A stretch of 7,681 bases of DNA, from NCBI GenBank assembly GCA_937967665.1, contig CALBSZ010000324.1, forward strand, positions 1-7,681, read 5' to 3'. A program made the translations under genes and the position numbers. The notes under the pieces are model-generated. The model saw nothing but the letters and a program-made list of their open reading frames with translations, had not been told where the DNA came from and made no database searches. Below, piece after piece: positions 1 to 5,767 of this stretch. Origin of the DNA: an uncultured Planctomycetaceae bacterium. GTDB taxonomy: Bacteria; Planctomycetota; Planctomycetia; Pirellulales; Pirellulaceae. Position 1 is the stretch's first letter. The number at the start of each line of letters is the position of its first letter.

Positions 1-229
1 CAATCGCTACGTCGCCACAGGCAGTCTCGGTCAGACTCCGATTCCACCGTTACGCGATCAGCGGGGAGTCACTTTAGCGAGGAACTTTGGCGGAGCCCAT
101 CCTTCCGGCTTCATTATTGTCGGCTGCGACGGCTCGACGCGCGTGCTGCGATTCGATCTGAACATGGACATCTGGCGGCGGATGGGTTCGATGAACGACG
201 GCGAAGCCCTGGACATGTCCGAGTTCTAA
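1..229 (+). CDS. DUF1559 (H-X9-DG) prepilin-like protein, C-terminal fragment
   Basis: This is the last 75 codons of a gene that begins before the window, read from base 2 to the TAA at 227-229. The diagnostic feature is HPSGFIIVGCDG: a histidine, nine residues, then Asp-Gly. This is the H-X9-DG motif that closes DUF1559 proteins, followed by the usual short tail with an NDGE segment. The family normally has an N-terminal type IV pilin-like methylation helix and a large beta-rich exported domain; both lie outside the window. DUF1559 proteins are strongly expanded in planctomycetes and are thought to be secreted or surface pseudopilin-like proteins of unknown function. A lipoprotein gene follows on the same strand after 119 bases, a pairing often seen in this phylum. 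The family call is firm; the cellular role is not known. Confidence 0.9.
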   Translation, partial: NRYVATGSLGQTPIPPLRDQRGVTLARNFGGAHPSGFIIVGCDGSTRVLRFDLNMDIWRRMGSMNDGEALDMSEF

Positions 230-336
230 AGAAATAATTCCGGGCGGCTCGGTAACGAACTGACCGCGGGACGTCATTCGTTTGCGGTTCGTCGAAATAG
301 TTCTCAACCCCAATAGAGTCGATGACTACTGACACC

Positions 337-342
337 AAGGAG
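337..342 (+). promoter_or_regulatory. Shine-Dalgarno AAGGAG that selects a GTG start at 349
   Basis: AAGGAG lies six bases before the GTG at 349-351. The in-frame ATG at 322 has no comparable site upstream, so 349 is preferred as the lipoprotein start. Confidence 0.6.
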
Positions 343-348
343 CGCACT

Positions 349-978
349 GTGCCACCACGCCTTCTCGCCCTTCTCTCGATTTTCCTATTCGCGGCCGCTG
401 GCTGCACGGGTGCGCCGGCACGCGTCGAAGCACCTCAGATCGATGCCACCGCAGTAGGCGACCAGATGGCCGCGGCCTACGATACCGACAAGGACGGCTA
501 TTTGTCGAAAGACGAATTGGCGACCCAGTGCCCGGCGATCGCAAAGGCGTTCTCGCAGTACGACGCCGACGGGTCCGGGTTCGTATCGGCATCCGAGATC
601 ACGGCGCGGATCCAGGCCATTCAACAGGATCAAGTCGGACTCATGTCGCTGGAATGCAAAGTCACGCTCGACAACGCGCCGCTTTCCGGAGCGAAAGTGG
701 AATTCGTCGCAGAACCGGCGATGGCCGACAAGGTCCCCAATGCCAGCGGCACGACCGACGACGCCGGGTCCGTCATGCTGGACATCCCGGCCACAGAAAA
801 GCCCGACAGCCTGAAGTTCGTGCCGGGACTGCGGTGCGGCCTTTACAAGATCCGCATCACGCATCCTTCTGAAAACATTCCGGCCAAGTACAATTCTGAA
901 ACGGAGCTCGGCCAGGAAGTTGCCTTGGACGCGCCGGAAATCCAAGAAACCATTCGCATCAAACTAACTCGTGAATGA
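349..978 (+). CDS. Secreted lipoprotein with two EF-hands and a carboxypeptidase-regulatory-like domain
   Basis: Predicted cell-envelope lipoprotein of about 209 residues from GTG 349; an in-frame ATG at 322 would give 218. The hydrophobic N-terminus LLALLSIFLFAAAGC ends in a lipobox (AAGC), with lipidation expected on Cys19. Two canonical EF-hand loops follow: DTDKDGYLSKDE at residues 45-56 and DADGSGFVSASE at 72-83. Both have Asp at positions 1 and 3, Asp or Ser at 5, Gly at 6 and Glu at 12, so calcium binding is plausible. Residues from about 100 to the end resemble the Ig-like domain of planctomycetal secreted proteins: LSGAKVEF, then a TTDDAG turn, then GLYKIRIT and IPAKYNSETEL. That C-terminal type is common beside DUF1559 genes; its fusion to an EF-hand pair is less usual. 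The 3' end overlaps the convergent thioesterase gene by 15 bases. The role is unknown; calcium-dependent surface adhesion or structure is only a guess. Confidence 0.88.
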   Translation: MPPRLLALLSIFLFAAAGCTGAPARVEAPQIDATAVGDQMAAAYDTDKDGYLSKDELATQCPAIAKAFSQYDADGSGFVSASEITARIQAIQQDQVGLMSLECKVTLDNAPLSGAKVEFVAEPAMADKVPNASGTTDDAGSVMLDIPATEKPDSLKFVPGLRCGLYKIRITHPSENIPAKYNSETELGQEVALDAPEIQETIRIKLTRE

Positions 979-1416
979 TCGTCCTTCGATCTGCTCGAGT
1001 CGTTTCAGCAGTTCGCCGGGAATCCGGACCGGACGCTGCGCGACGTAATCGAACAGCACGGTTGTCGCCGTTCCTTCGGCCACAATCGCCGCCCTTCGCT
1101 CGCTGTAAACGGTGTGTGCCACGACCATGCTGCTGCGGCCGACGCGATCGACCGACGCTGTGACCCACACGGTATCCGGGAAGTGAATCTGGCGGCGGTA
1201 ATTGCAAGTCGTGGCGGCCAGGATCGGTCCCAACTGCGACTGCTTCCCGATATGCTCGATGTCCAGCAGGTTCAGGTACTCGATCCGCGCCGACTCGAAC
1301 CAGCGAAAATAGACGACGTTGTTGACGTGCCCGAGCGCATCCTGTTCGCCCCACTGCACGGGCAGGCGAAGTGCCACAGGTAGTTCCGCAATGGATTCCG
1401 GCCGCACGTCGTTCAT
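964..1416 (-). CDS. Acyl-CoA thioesterase, hotdog fold (4HBT family)
   Basis: A single-domain hotdog protein of 150 residues. The segment WGEQDALGHVNNVVYFRWFESAR (residues 22-44, interrupted here by no gap) is the 4-hydroxybenzoyl-CoA thioesterase signature; its Asp26 is the expected catalytic acid and HVNN starts the central helix. YbgC/FcbC-type relatives hydrolyse acyl-CoA thioesters in the cytoplasm, but the acyl chain cannot be told from sequence. I chose ATG 1416 because GAAGGA at 1423-1428 sits six bases ahead of it. A longer reading from GTG 1452 would overlap epmB and has no clear ribosome site. The gene starts 14 bases after the epmB stop and is probably co-transcribed with it. Its last bases overlap the end of the convergent lipoprotein gene. 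The family call is firm; the substrate and any link to EF-P modification are unknown. Confidence 0.88.
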   Translation of the reverse strand: MNDVRPESIAELPVALRLPVQWGEQDALGHVNNVVYFRWFESARIEYLNLLDIEHIGKQSQLGPILAATTCNYRRQIHFPDTVWVTASVDRVGRSSMVVAHTVYSERRAAIVAEGTATTVLFDYVAQRPVRIPGELLKRLEQIEGRSFTS

Positions 1417-1422
1417 GCTGTT

Positions 1423-1428
1423 TCCTTC
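1423..1428 (-). promoter_or_regulatory. Ribosome binding site of the thioesterase gene
   Basis: Read on the minus strand this is GAAGGA, six bases before ATG 1416 and just after the epmB stop codon (1431-1433). It supports the shorter thioesterase start and translation in tandem with epmB. Confidence 0.55.
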
Positions 1429-1430
1429 AC

Positions 1431-2447
1431 TCACGCCAGCACCCGTTTGCACGGTTCCCCTGGTATTTCCTGAACGTAACGCGGGACGCCGTAGCCAGGC
1501 AGGTGTGCGCGCATCGCGTGGACCAATTCAATGCCCTCAGCGATTGGTACTTCGAAATGGGCAGCGCCGTCGACGCGATCGAGTTGATGGAGGTAATACG
1601 GCAGCACCTGCATTTCCAGCAAGCGGCGGCTGAGCGCAATCAATGCCGGCGCTGAATCATTGACGCCCCTCAACAGGACGCTCTGATTCAACACCGTCAC
1701 GCCGTTTTGAACAAACCGCGCCACCGCGCGACGCACTGCCTCGTCCAACTCAGCCGCATGGTTCGCATGGATGACAACGATCGATGTCAAAGGACTGTCC
1801 CGAAGTCGTTCGATCAATGCCGCGGTGACCCGTTGGGGTATGACGACCGGTAAACGCGTGTGCAACCGCAGGCGCCGCACGTGCGGCACCGCTTCAATCC
1901 GATCGATGAGTTCTGCCAATTGCGTATCGACCAGGGTCAACGGATCCCCGCCGCTCAACAGAACCTCTTCGATCCGGTGATCTTCCCGTAGCAAGTCGAT
2001 GGCCGCGTCCCACTGCGCCGTCGACTTGGGACCTTCGCCATAGGGATAGTGCCGGCGGAAACAATAGCGGCAGTGAATCGCGCAGGTTCCCGTGGCAATC
2101 AGCAGCGCGCGACCGTCGTACTTGCGCAACAGGCCCGGGGAAAGCCGCGCGGCTTCGTCCCCAACCGGGTCGGACACAAAACCGGCAACGGGGTGCAGTT
2201 CCTGCTCCGCGGCCAGGACTTGTCGCAGCAGCGGGTCGTCCGGGTCCCCATACCGCATCCGCGCGATGAATTCGAGGGGCGCGAAAACCGGAAAAGACTC
2301 CGCGGCAGACTGTTCATCGCGGGAAAGGCGGTCACCCAAACCCAGCCGCCGTTTCAGCTCCTGGCTGTCACGAACGGCCGACCGCATGGCGGCGTGCCAG
2401 TCGTGCAGCGTTTCGGAGGGAGAAGGGAGGGAGGAAGGAATTGCCAT
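1431..2447 (-). CDS. epmB: EF-P beta-lysylation protein EpmB (radical SAM lysine 2,3-aminomutase)
   Basis: EpmB (YjeK) is a cytoplasmic radical SAM, PLP-dependent enzyme that turns L-alpha-lysine into (R)-beta-lysine, the substrate for EpmA. The protein is 338 residues, close to the 342 of E. coli EpmB. The radical SAM cluster motif is CAIHCRYC, with cysteines 122, 126 and 129. SGGDPL (165-170), HTRLPVVIPQR (196-206), HANHAAEL and the LPYYLHQLDRVDGAAHFEV block (282-300) match the aminomutase core. The C-terminal GEPCK places Lys334 where the PLP-binding lysine of E. coli EpmB lies. The protein is too short for a catabolic lysine 2,3-aminomutase, which carries an extra C-terminal region. It is divergent from efp across a 160-base spacer, as in E. 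coli, and is followed by the thioesterase gene. No strong ribosome site precedes ATG 2447. The assignment is firm because efp and epmA are adjacent. Confidence 0.95.
   Translation of the reverse strand: MAIPSSLPSPSETLHDWHAAMRSAVRDSQELKRRLGLGDRLSRDEQSAAESFPVFAPLEFIARMRYGDPDDPLLRQVLAAEQELHPVAGFVSDPVGDEAARLSPGLLRKYDGRALLIATGTCAIHCRYCFRRHYPYGEGPKSTAQWDAAIDLLREDHRIEEVLLSGGDPLTLVDTQLAELIDRIEAVPHVRRLRLHTRLPVVIPQRVTAALIERLRDSPLTSIVVIHANHAAELDEAVRRAVARFVQNGVTVLNQSVLLRGVNDSAPALIALSRRLLEMQVLPYYLHQLDRVDGAAHFEVPIAEGIELVHAMRAHLPGYGVPRYVQEIPGEPCKRVLA
2415..2440. repeat. 26-base polypurine/polypyrimidine tract inside the epmB 5' end
   Basis: Every base from 2415 to 2440 is a purine on the plus strand, with three GGG runs and several GG runs. 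On the epmB coding strand it becomes a C/U-rich run in the first codons, encoding a Ser/Pro-rich N-terminus that is probably unstructured. It could form a G-quadruplex or triplex, or simply be a low-complexity coding start. Confidence 0.5.
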
Positions 2448-2548
2448 GCAATTATGGGTTTGAAGAAACCGTACAAACTGGTAAATTGTTTCGTTTCAGC
2501 GGATTAACTCGAAGCGCCAGGGAGGCCACGCTCCTTTTTCGCGCGTCG

Positions 2549-2573
2549 GGTTAATGCAAGTTGCATGTTAACC
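2549..2573. promoter_or_regulatory. Operator-like imperfect palindrome between epmB and efp
   Basis: GGTTAA (2549-2554) and TGCAA (2555-2559) are mirrored by TTGCA (2561-2565) and TTAACC (2568-2573), with one central base and a two-base bulge. A one-base loop does not suit an RNA hairpin, so a protein-binding DNA site is likelier. It lies 34 bases before the efp start in the divergent promoter region. TTGCAT at 2561 could act as a -35 element, but the following -10 (near 2583) is poor. The regulator is unknown. Confidence 0.35.
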
Positions 2574-2607
2574 GGCAAGGTGAATTAAGCGAAGTAGGGA
2601 ACAAACT

Positions 2608-3177
2608 GTGGGAACGTATAAAACCAGCGACTTTCGTAAAGGACTGAAGGTCCAGATCGATGGCGAACCGTACTTGATGATCGAAATGAACTTCCGCAAG
2701 CCCGGCAAGGGGAACGCCCTCTACGAGTGCAAGTTGCGGAATCTGATTCGCGGCACCGTCCTCTCCCGCACTTACCGCGGAGGCGAATCCCTGGAATCGG
2801 CCGACGTCGAGGAAATCGACGCGCAGTACCTGTACCGGCAGGCGGATACCTTCGTGTTCATGGAAAACACGAACTACGAACAATACGAACTCAGCGCCGA
2901 ACAGGTCGACGAGAACTGGAAGTACCTGAAAGAAGGCATGGGGGTGAGCATGATGCTGTACAACGGGAACCCCATCACCATGACCCCGCCGAATCACGTC
3001 GAGCTGGAAGTGATTGAATGCGAACCGGGCGCCAAGGGCGATACGGCCACGAACGTGACGAAGCCGGCCAAGGTGGAAAACGGCGCGGAATTCGGCGTGC
3101 CGATCTTTATCAAACCGGGCAATGTCATCAAGATTGATACGCGCACGGGAGCCTACATCGAGCGGGTGAATTCGTAA
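2608..3177 (+). CDS. efp: Translation elongation factor P
   Basis: EF-P binds ribosomes stalled on polyproline stretches, between the P and E sites, and speeds peptide bond formation. The protein is 189 residues (E. coli: 188) and has the full three-domain layout. Near the N-terminus, KPGKGN places Lys34 at the tip of the domain I loop, the residue that EpmA beta-lysylates. The C-terminal part, TATNVTKPAKVENGAEFGV followed by IKIDTRTGAYIERV, is the EF-P signature region. Translation begins at GTG 2608, with AGGGA (2595-2599) eight bases ahead; the nearest in-frame ATG is inside the conserved domain. epmA begins 33 bases downstream on the same strand and epmB is divergent upstream, so substrate and both modifying enzymes lie together. 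Identity is very firm. The Lys34 modification is inferred from the loop and the neighbours. Confidence 0.97.
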   Translation: MGTYKTSDFRKGLKVQIDGEPYLMIEMNFRKPGKGNALYECKLRNLIRGTVLSRTYRGGESLESADVEEIDAQYLYRQADTFVFMENTNYEQYELSAEQVDENWKYLKEGMGVSMMLYNGNPITMTPPNHVELEVIECEPGAKGDTATNVTKPAKVENGAEFGVPIFIKPGNVIKIDTRTGAYIERVNS

Positions 3178-3209
3178 CAACGCCTTGCTTTGAAAGTGGT
3201 TCTGCTTCC

Positions 3210-4172
3210 ATGTCAGACGCCGACTTTCGCCCGACCGCGAACTGGGAAACCCTGAAACTCCGTGCCGCCATGCTCCAGCGGCTGCGAGATTTCTTCGCGG
3301 AGCGCGGCTTCCTGGAAGTCGACACCCCGCTGCTGTCTCGCGATACGGTCATCGACGTTCACCTCGAACCACTGGCCGTGGACTTGTGCGACCGCCGTCG
3401 GCTGTATTTGCAGACCTCGCCCGAATTCGCCATGAAGCGCCTGCTCGCTGCAGGAGCGGCGGCGATCTATCAGATCACGCGTGCCTTCCGCGACGAAGAG
3501 GTGGGTGACCGGCACAACATCGAATTCACCATCGCCGAATGGTATCAGGCCGGGCAGTCCATGTCCGAGGCCATGCAGTTGCTGTCGGACCTGGGAGAAC
3601 ACTTGCTGGGACTCGGCGCGGCGGAACGACTGACCTTTGCCGAGGCCTTCCAGCGTCACGCTGGCGTGGATCCACATGCCGCGTCCTGCGACGACTTGAT
3701 CGCCTCCGCGCGCGAGCATGGACTGCTTCACGAAAACCGGCCGCCGCACCGGCAACGCGACGTCTGGCTGGACCAGTTGCTCACCCAACTCGTCGAACCA
3801 CAACTCGGCATCGCCGGCCCCACGATCCTGTACGACTACCCGGCGGACCAGGCGGCCTTGGCCACCGTTCGCCCGGGCCCGCCTGCCGTGGCGGAACGAT
3901 TCGAGTTGTACGTGCGTGGAATTGAACTGGCCAACGGCTACCATGAACTGCGCGACGCGAGTGAACTGCGCGAACGCAATCGAGTCAACAATCTCCAACG
4001 ACGCGACGCGGGTCGGCGGGTTCTGCCCGAGGATAGCCGCCTGCTGGACGCGATGGAACACGGGCTGCCGCAGTGTTGCGGTGTCGCGTTAGGTTTCGAC
4101 CGCCTGGTCATGATCGCCGCGGGCGCCACGACACTCGACGAAGTCATGGCGTTTCCGTTCCCAATCGCTTGA
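3210..4172 (+). CDS. epmA: EF-P--(R)-beta-lysine ligase EpmA (LysRS paralogue)
   Basis: EpmA (PoxA, GenX, YjeA) activates beta-lysine with ATP and ligates it to Lys34 of EF-P. The protein is 320 residues (E. coli: 325) and consists only of a class II aminoacyl-tRNA synthetase catalytic core, without the N-terminal anticodon-binding domain of lysyl-tRNA synthetase. Visible elements are FLEVDTPLL (34-42, motif 1 area), TSPEFAMKRLL (69-79), motif 2 around RAFRDEEVGDRHNIEFT (91-107) followed by EWY, and motif 3 GVALGFDRL (291-299). Ala293 in motif 3 stands where lysyl-tRNA synthetases have glycine; the matching alanine in E. coli EpmA is known to favour beta-lysine over alpha-lysine. It lies 33 bases after efp and is probably co-transcribed. 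No clear ribosome site precedes ATG 3210. The gene converges on the CaMKII-like gene with a 13-base gap. Confidence 0.96.
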   Translation: MSDADFRPTANWETLKLRAAMLQRLRDFFAERGFLEVDTPLLSRDTVIDVHLEPLAVDLCDRRRLYLQTSPEFAMKRLLAAGAAAIYQITRAFRDEEVGDRHNIEFTIAEWYQAGQSMSEAMQLLSDLGEHLLGLGAAERLTFAEAFQRHAGVDPHAASCDDLIASAREHGLLHENRPPHRQRDVWLDQLLTQLVEPQLGIAGPTILYDYPADQAALATVRPGPPAVAERFELYVRGIELANGYHELRDASELRERNRVNNLQRRDAGRRVLPEDSRLLDAMEHGLPQCCGVALGFDRLVMIAAGATTLDEVMAFPFPIA

Positions 4173-4177
4173 ACGGA

Positions 4178-4201
4178 CCGCGCCGTCAGGCGTTCGCGCG
4201 G
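4178..4201. terminator. Possible hairpin between convergent epmA and the CaMKII-like gene
   Basis: CCGCGC (4178-4183) pairs with GCGCGG (4196-4201); a smaller alternative, CGCC-gtca-GGCG, lies within 4181-4192. It sits just after the epmA stop and covers the end of the convergent gene. No T-run follows on either side, so intrinsic termination is weakly supported. Confidence 0.2.
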
Positions 4202-4392
4202 CGATGAAAGTGGACATGTATCCACTTTTCCCCCTGCTTTTGCCAGACTCGAGTTTCCTCGCATCGCGATGTCTCGAGTACGCCGCTGGCATCCAACGAC
4301 TGCGTCAAACGCAGGTAACTGTCGGCCGCCACGATACTATCCACCAGTTGCTGCGTTAACGTCAGGAGTTCCTGATTTTCGGTTTCTTTCAT
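4186..4392 (-). CDS. Internally deleted CaMKII-association / DUF4440-like (NTF2 fold) protein
   Basis: A 68-residue reading frame whose two ends match different parts of the bacterial CaMKII-association-domain family (SnoaL/DUF4440-like, NTF2 fold). Residues 8-24, ELLTLTQQLVDSIVAAD, look like the first helix. Residues 25-64, SYLRLTQSLD, CEETRVW and KWIHVHFHR, look like the last strands. Full-length members have about 125-130 residues, so about 60 that form the middle of the fold appear to be missing at a junction near D24/S25, with the frame kept. Such a protein should not fold as a normal cone-shaped NTF2 dimer and is probably a decaying gene or a fragment. I chose ATG 4392; a longer frame runs to 4428 inside folA. 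The 5' end overlaps the last 56 bases of folA in another frame. The family call rests on remembered motifs. Confidence 0.6.
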   Translation of the reverse strand: MKETENQELLTLTQQLVDSIVAADSYLRLTQSLDASGVLETSRCEETRVWQKQGEKWIHVHFHRRANA

Positions 4393-4879
4393 AGACCTGA
4401 AAACTGTGTTCGTACTGGTTCTTGGCATCGGCAGCGTGTCGCGTTTTCTCGCGCAGCCGCCAATCGGTTAAGTCGAACTCCTTGAAGGTGGTGTCGCCGT
4501 CCACTTCCGCATGGACGCGTGTCAGGTACAGCCGGTCTATCCGGTCCCAAGCCTGCCGATAGATTTCCGCACCGCCAATCACGAAGACTTCCGCGTCATG
4601 TTCGGCGATCCGCAAGGCCTCGTCAAGGGAGTGGGCCACGGACAGCTGTTCACCGGCCAGGCCGCCGGCATCGTAGCCTTGCTGCCGCGTGATGACGATC
4701 GAAGTCCTGCCTGGCAGTACCCTGCCAATCGACTCGAACGTCTTCCGCCCCATGATCAGCGAGTGCCCCATGGTAATGCGCTTAAAGCGCTGCAAGTCGG
4801 CACTCAGCCGCCAGGGCAACGCGCCGCTGTTGCCGATCACGCCGTTCTCGGCGATCGCGATGATCATTGACAGCGTCAT
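4337..4879 (-). CDS. folA: Dihydrofolate reductase
   Basis: Dihydrofolate reductase reduces dihydrofolate to tetrahydrofolate with NADPH, restoring the cofactor consumed by thymidylate synthase. It is a type I enzyme of 180 residues. GVIGNSGALPWRLSADLQRFKR (13-34) is the active-site region, split as GVIGNSGALPW and RLSADLQRFKR; Trp23 and Asp28 match the Met20-loop tryptophan and catalytic Asp27 of E. coli. MGRKTFESIGRVLPGR (43-58) and VIGGAEIY (100-107) are NADPH-binding segments. Its ATG overlaps the thyA stop as ATGA at 4876-4879, which implies translational coupling. Family members usually end just after the YERK-like strand (here YERN, about residue 166). This one runs on for some 14 residues of low-complexity tail that share DNA with the start of the next gene. 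Confidence 0.96.
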   Translation of the reverse strand: MTLSMIIAIAENGVIGNSGALPWRLSADLQRFKRITMGHSLIMGRKTFESIGRVLPGRTSIVITRQQGYDAGGLAGEQLSVAHSLDEALRIAEHDAEVFVIGGAEIYRQAWDRIDRLYLTRVHAEVDGDTTFKEFDLTDWRLREKTRHAADAKNQYEHSFQVYERNRKSGTPDVNAATGG

Positions 4880-5670
4880 ACGGCGACCGGCGCGGGGATA
4901 TGCGGATGGGGATCGTAGCCCTGCAGGGTGAAATCATTGACATGAAAGCCGAAGATGGAATCGACGTTCGGGTTAATTCGCATCACCGGCAGCGGTCGCG
5001 GTTCGCGCTGCAGCTGCGTCCGCGCCTGCTCGAAGTGATTGGCATACAAATGCGCGTCGCCCAGCGTGTGGATGAATTCCCCGGGAGTCAGTCCGGTCAC
5101 TTGCGCCATCATCATCGTCAGCAGCGCATACGACGCGATGTTAAAAGGCACTCCCAGGAACACATCGGCGCTGCGCTGATACAGCTGGCACGACAACCGG
5201 CCCTGGGCCACGTAGAACTGGAATAACAAATGGCAGGGCGGCAACGCCATCCGCGACAAGTCGCCGACATTCCAGGCGTTCACGATCAGACGGCGCGAAT
5301 CGGGATTCGTACGAATCTGGTGGACCACGTCACTGATCTGGTCGATCGATCCGCCGTCGGCCGTCGTCCAGCAGCGCCATTGATGGCCGTAAACAGGACC
5401 AAGCTCGCCGTCTTCGTCGGCCCATTCATCCCAGATCGAAACCTTGTTCTGCTTCAAGTACGCCGTGTTGGTTTCGCCGCGCAGGAACCACAGCAATTCG
5501 TGAATGATCGAACGCAGGTGCACCTTCTTGGTCGTCAGCAACGGAAAACCCTCCGCCAGCTTGAACCGCATCTGATAGCCGAAGATGCTACGCGTTCCCG
5601 TGCCGGTACGGTCCGATTTTTCGACACCGTGGTCCAGAATATGACGCAACAAATTCAAGTAGGTTTGCAT
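4876..5670 (-). CDS. thyA: Thymidylate synthase
   Basis: ThyA methylates dUMP to dTMP using methylenetetrahydrofolate and releases dihydrofolate, which the next gene product, FolA, recycles. The protein is 264 residues, the same length as E. coli ThyA. ALPPCHLLFQFYV holds the catalytic Cys146 at exactly the E. coli position. SDRTGTGT (19-26), the QLYQRSADVFLGVPFNIASY block and the C-terminal YDPHPHIPAPVAV complete the family pattern. I chose ATG 5670 because it gives the family length; the upstream in-frame extension to 5802 only translates the intergenic repeat (HSAFRIPHS-type peptide). There is no ribosome site before the ATG and a promoter-like pair lies directly upstream, so the mRNA may be leaderless. 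The stop overlaps the folA start by ATGA. Confidence 0.97.
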   Translation of the reverse strand: MQTYLNLLRHILDHGVEKSDRTGTGTRSIFGYQMRFKLAEGFPLLTTKKVHLRSIIHELLWFLRGETNTAYLKQNKVSIWDEWADEDGELGPVYGHQWRCWTTADGGSIDQISDVVHQIRTNPDSRRLIVNAWNVGDLSRMALPPCHLLFQFYVAQGRLSCQLYQRSADVFLGVPFNIASYALLTMMMAQVTGLTPGEFIHTLGDAHLYANHFEQARTQLQREPRPLPVMRINPNVDSIFGFHVNDFTLQGYDPHPHIPAPVAV

Positions 5671-5676
5671 GCCGGA

Positions 5677-5705
5677 GTTGTAAACCGAACACGCGTCATT
5701 GACAA
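5677..5705 (-). promoter_or_regulatory. Sigma70-like promoter of thyA, possibly leaderless
   Basis: On the minus strand TTGTCA (5705-5700) and TACAAC (5682-5677) are separated by 17 bases. They match the -35 consensus at five of six positions and the -10 at four of six. Only six bases separate the -10 from the thyA ATG, so transcription would begin at or next to the start codon. Confidence 0.45.
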
Positions 5706-5718
5706 GCCGGGAGGGAAG

Positions 5719-5767
5719 GGAATGCGGAATGCGGAATGCGGAATGATGAATGCAGAATAAGGAATGA
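5719..5767. repeat. Seven tandem copies of a GGAATGC heptad
   Basis: Exactly 49 bases divide into seven heptads: GGAATGC three times, then GGAATGA, TGAATGC, AGAATAA and GGAATGA. The copies decay away from thyA. GGAATGC-type arrays are, as I recall, frequent in intergenic DNA of planctomycetes; this belongs to the element described at 5741-5818. Confidence 0.85.

Noticed and set aside
385..945. Long antisense frame opposite the lipoprotein
   Set aside because: It is a shadow of the GC-rich coding strand; the plus-strand protein has a lipobox, EF-hands and a family C-terminus.
1417..1452. Longer thioesterase start at GTG 1452
   Set aside because: It would overlap epmB and lacks a ribosome site, whereas ATG 1416 has one at ideal spacing.
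2446..2463. Plus-strand mini-ORF (MQLWV) after a GGAGG-type run, as a possible leader peptide for efp
   Set aside because: The purine run belongs to the epmB coding sequence, the ORF is five codons long and efp starts over 140 bases later. No attenuator links them.
2457..2470. Five-pair hairpin GGTTT-GAAG-AAACC just ahead of the epmB start
   Set aside because: Too short and A/T-rich to be distinguished from chance.
2521..2539. GGAG-gccacg-CTCC followed by five Ts, resembling an intrinsic terminator
   Set aside because: The stem has only four pairs and no plus-strand gene lies upstream to be terminated.
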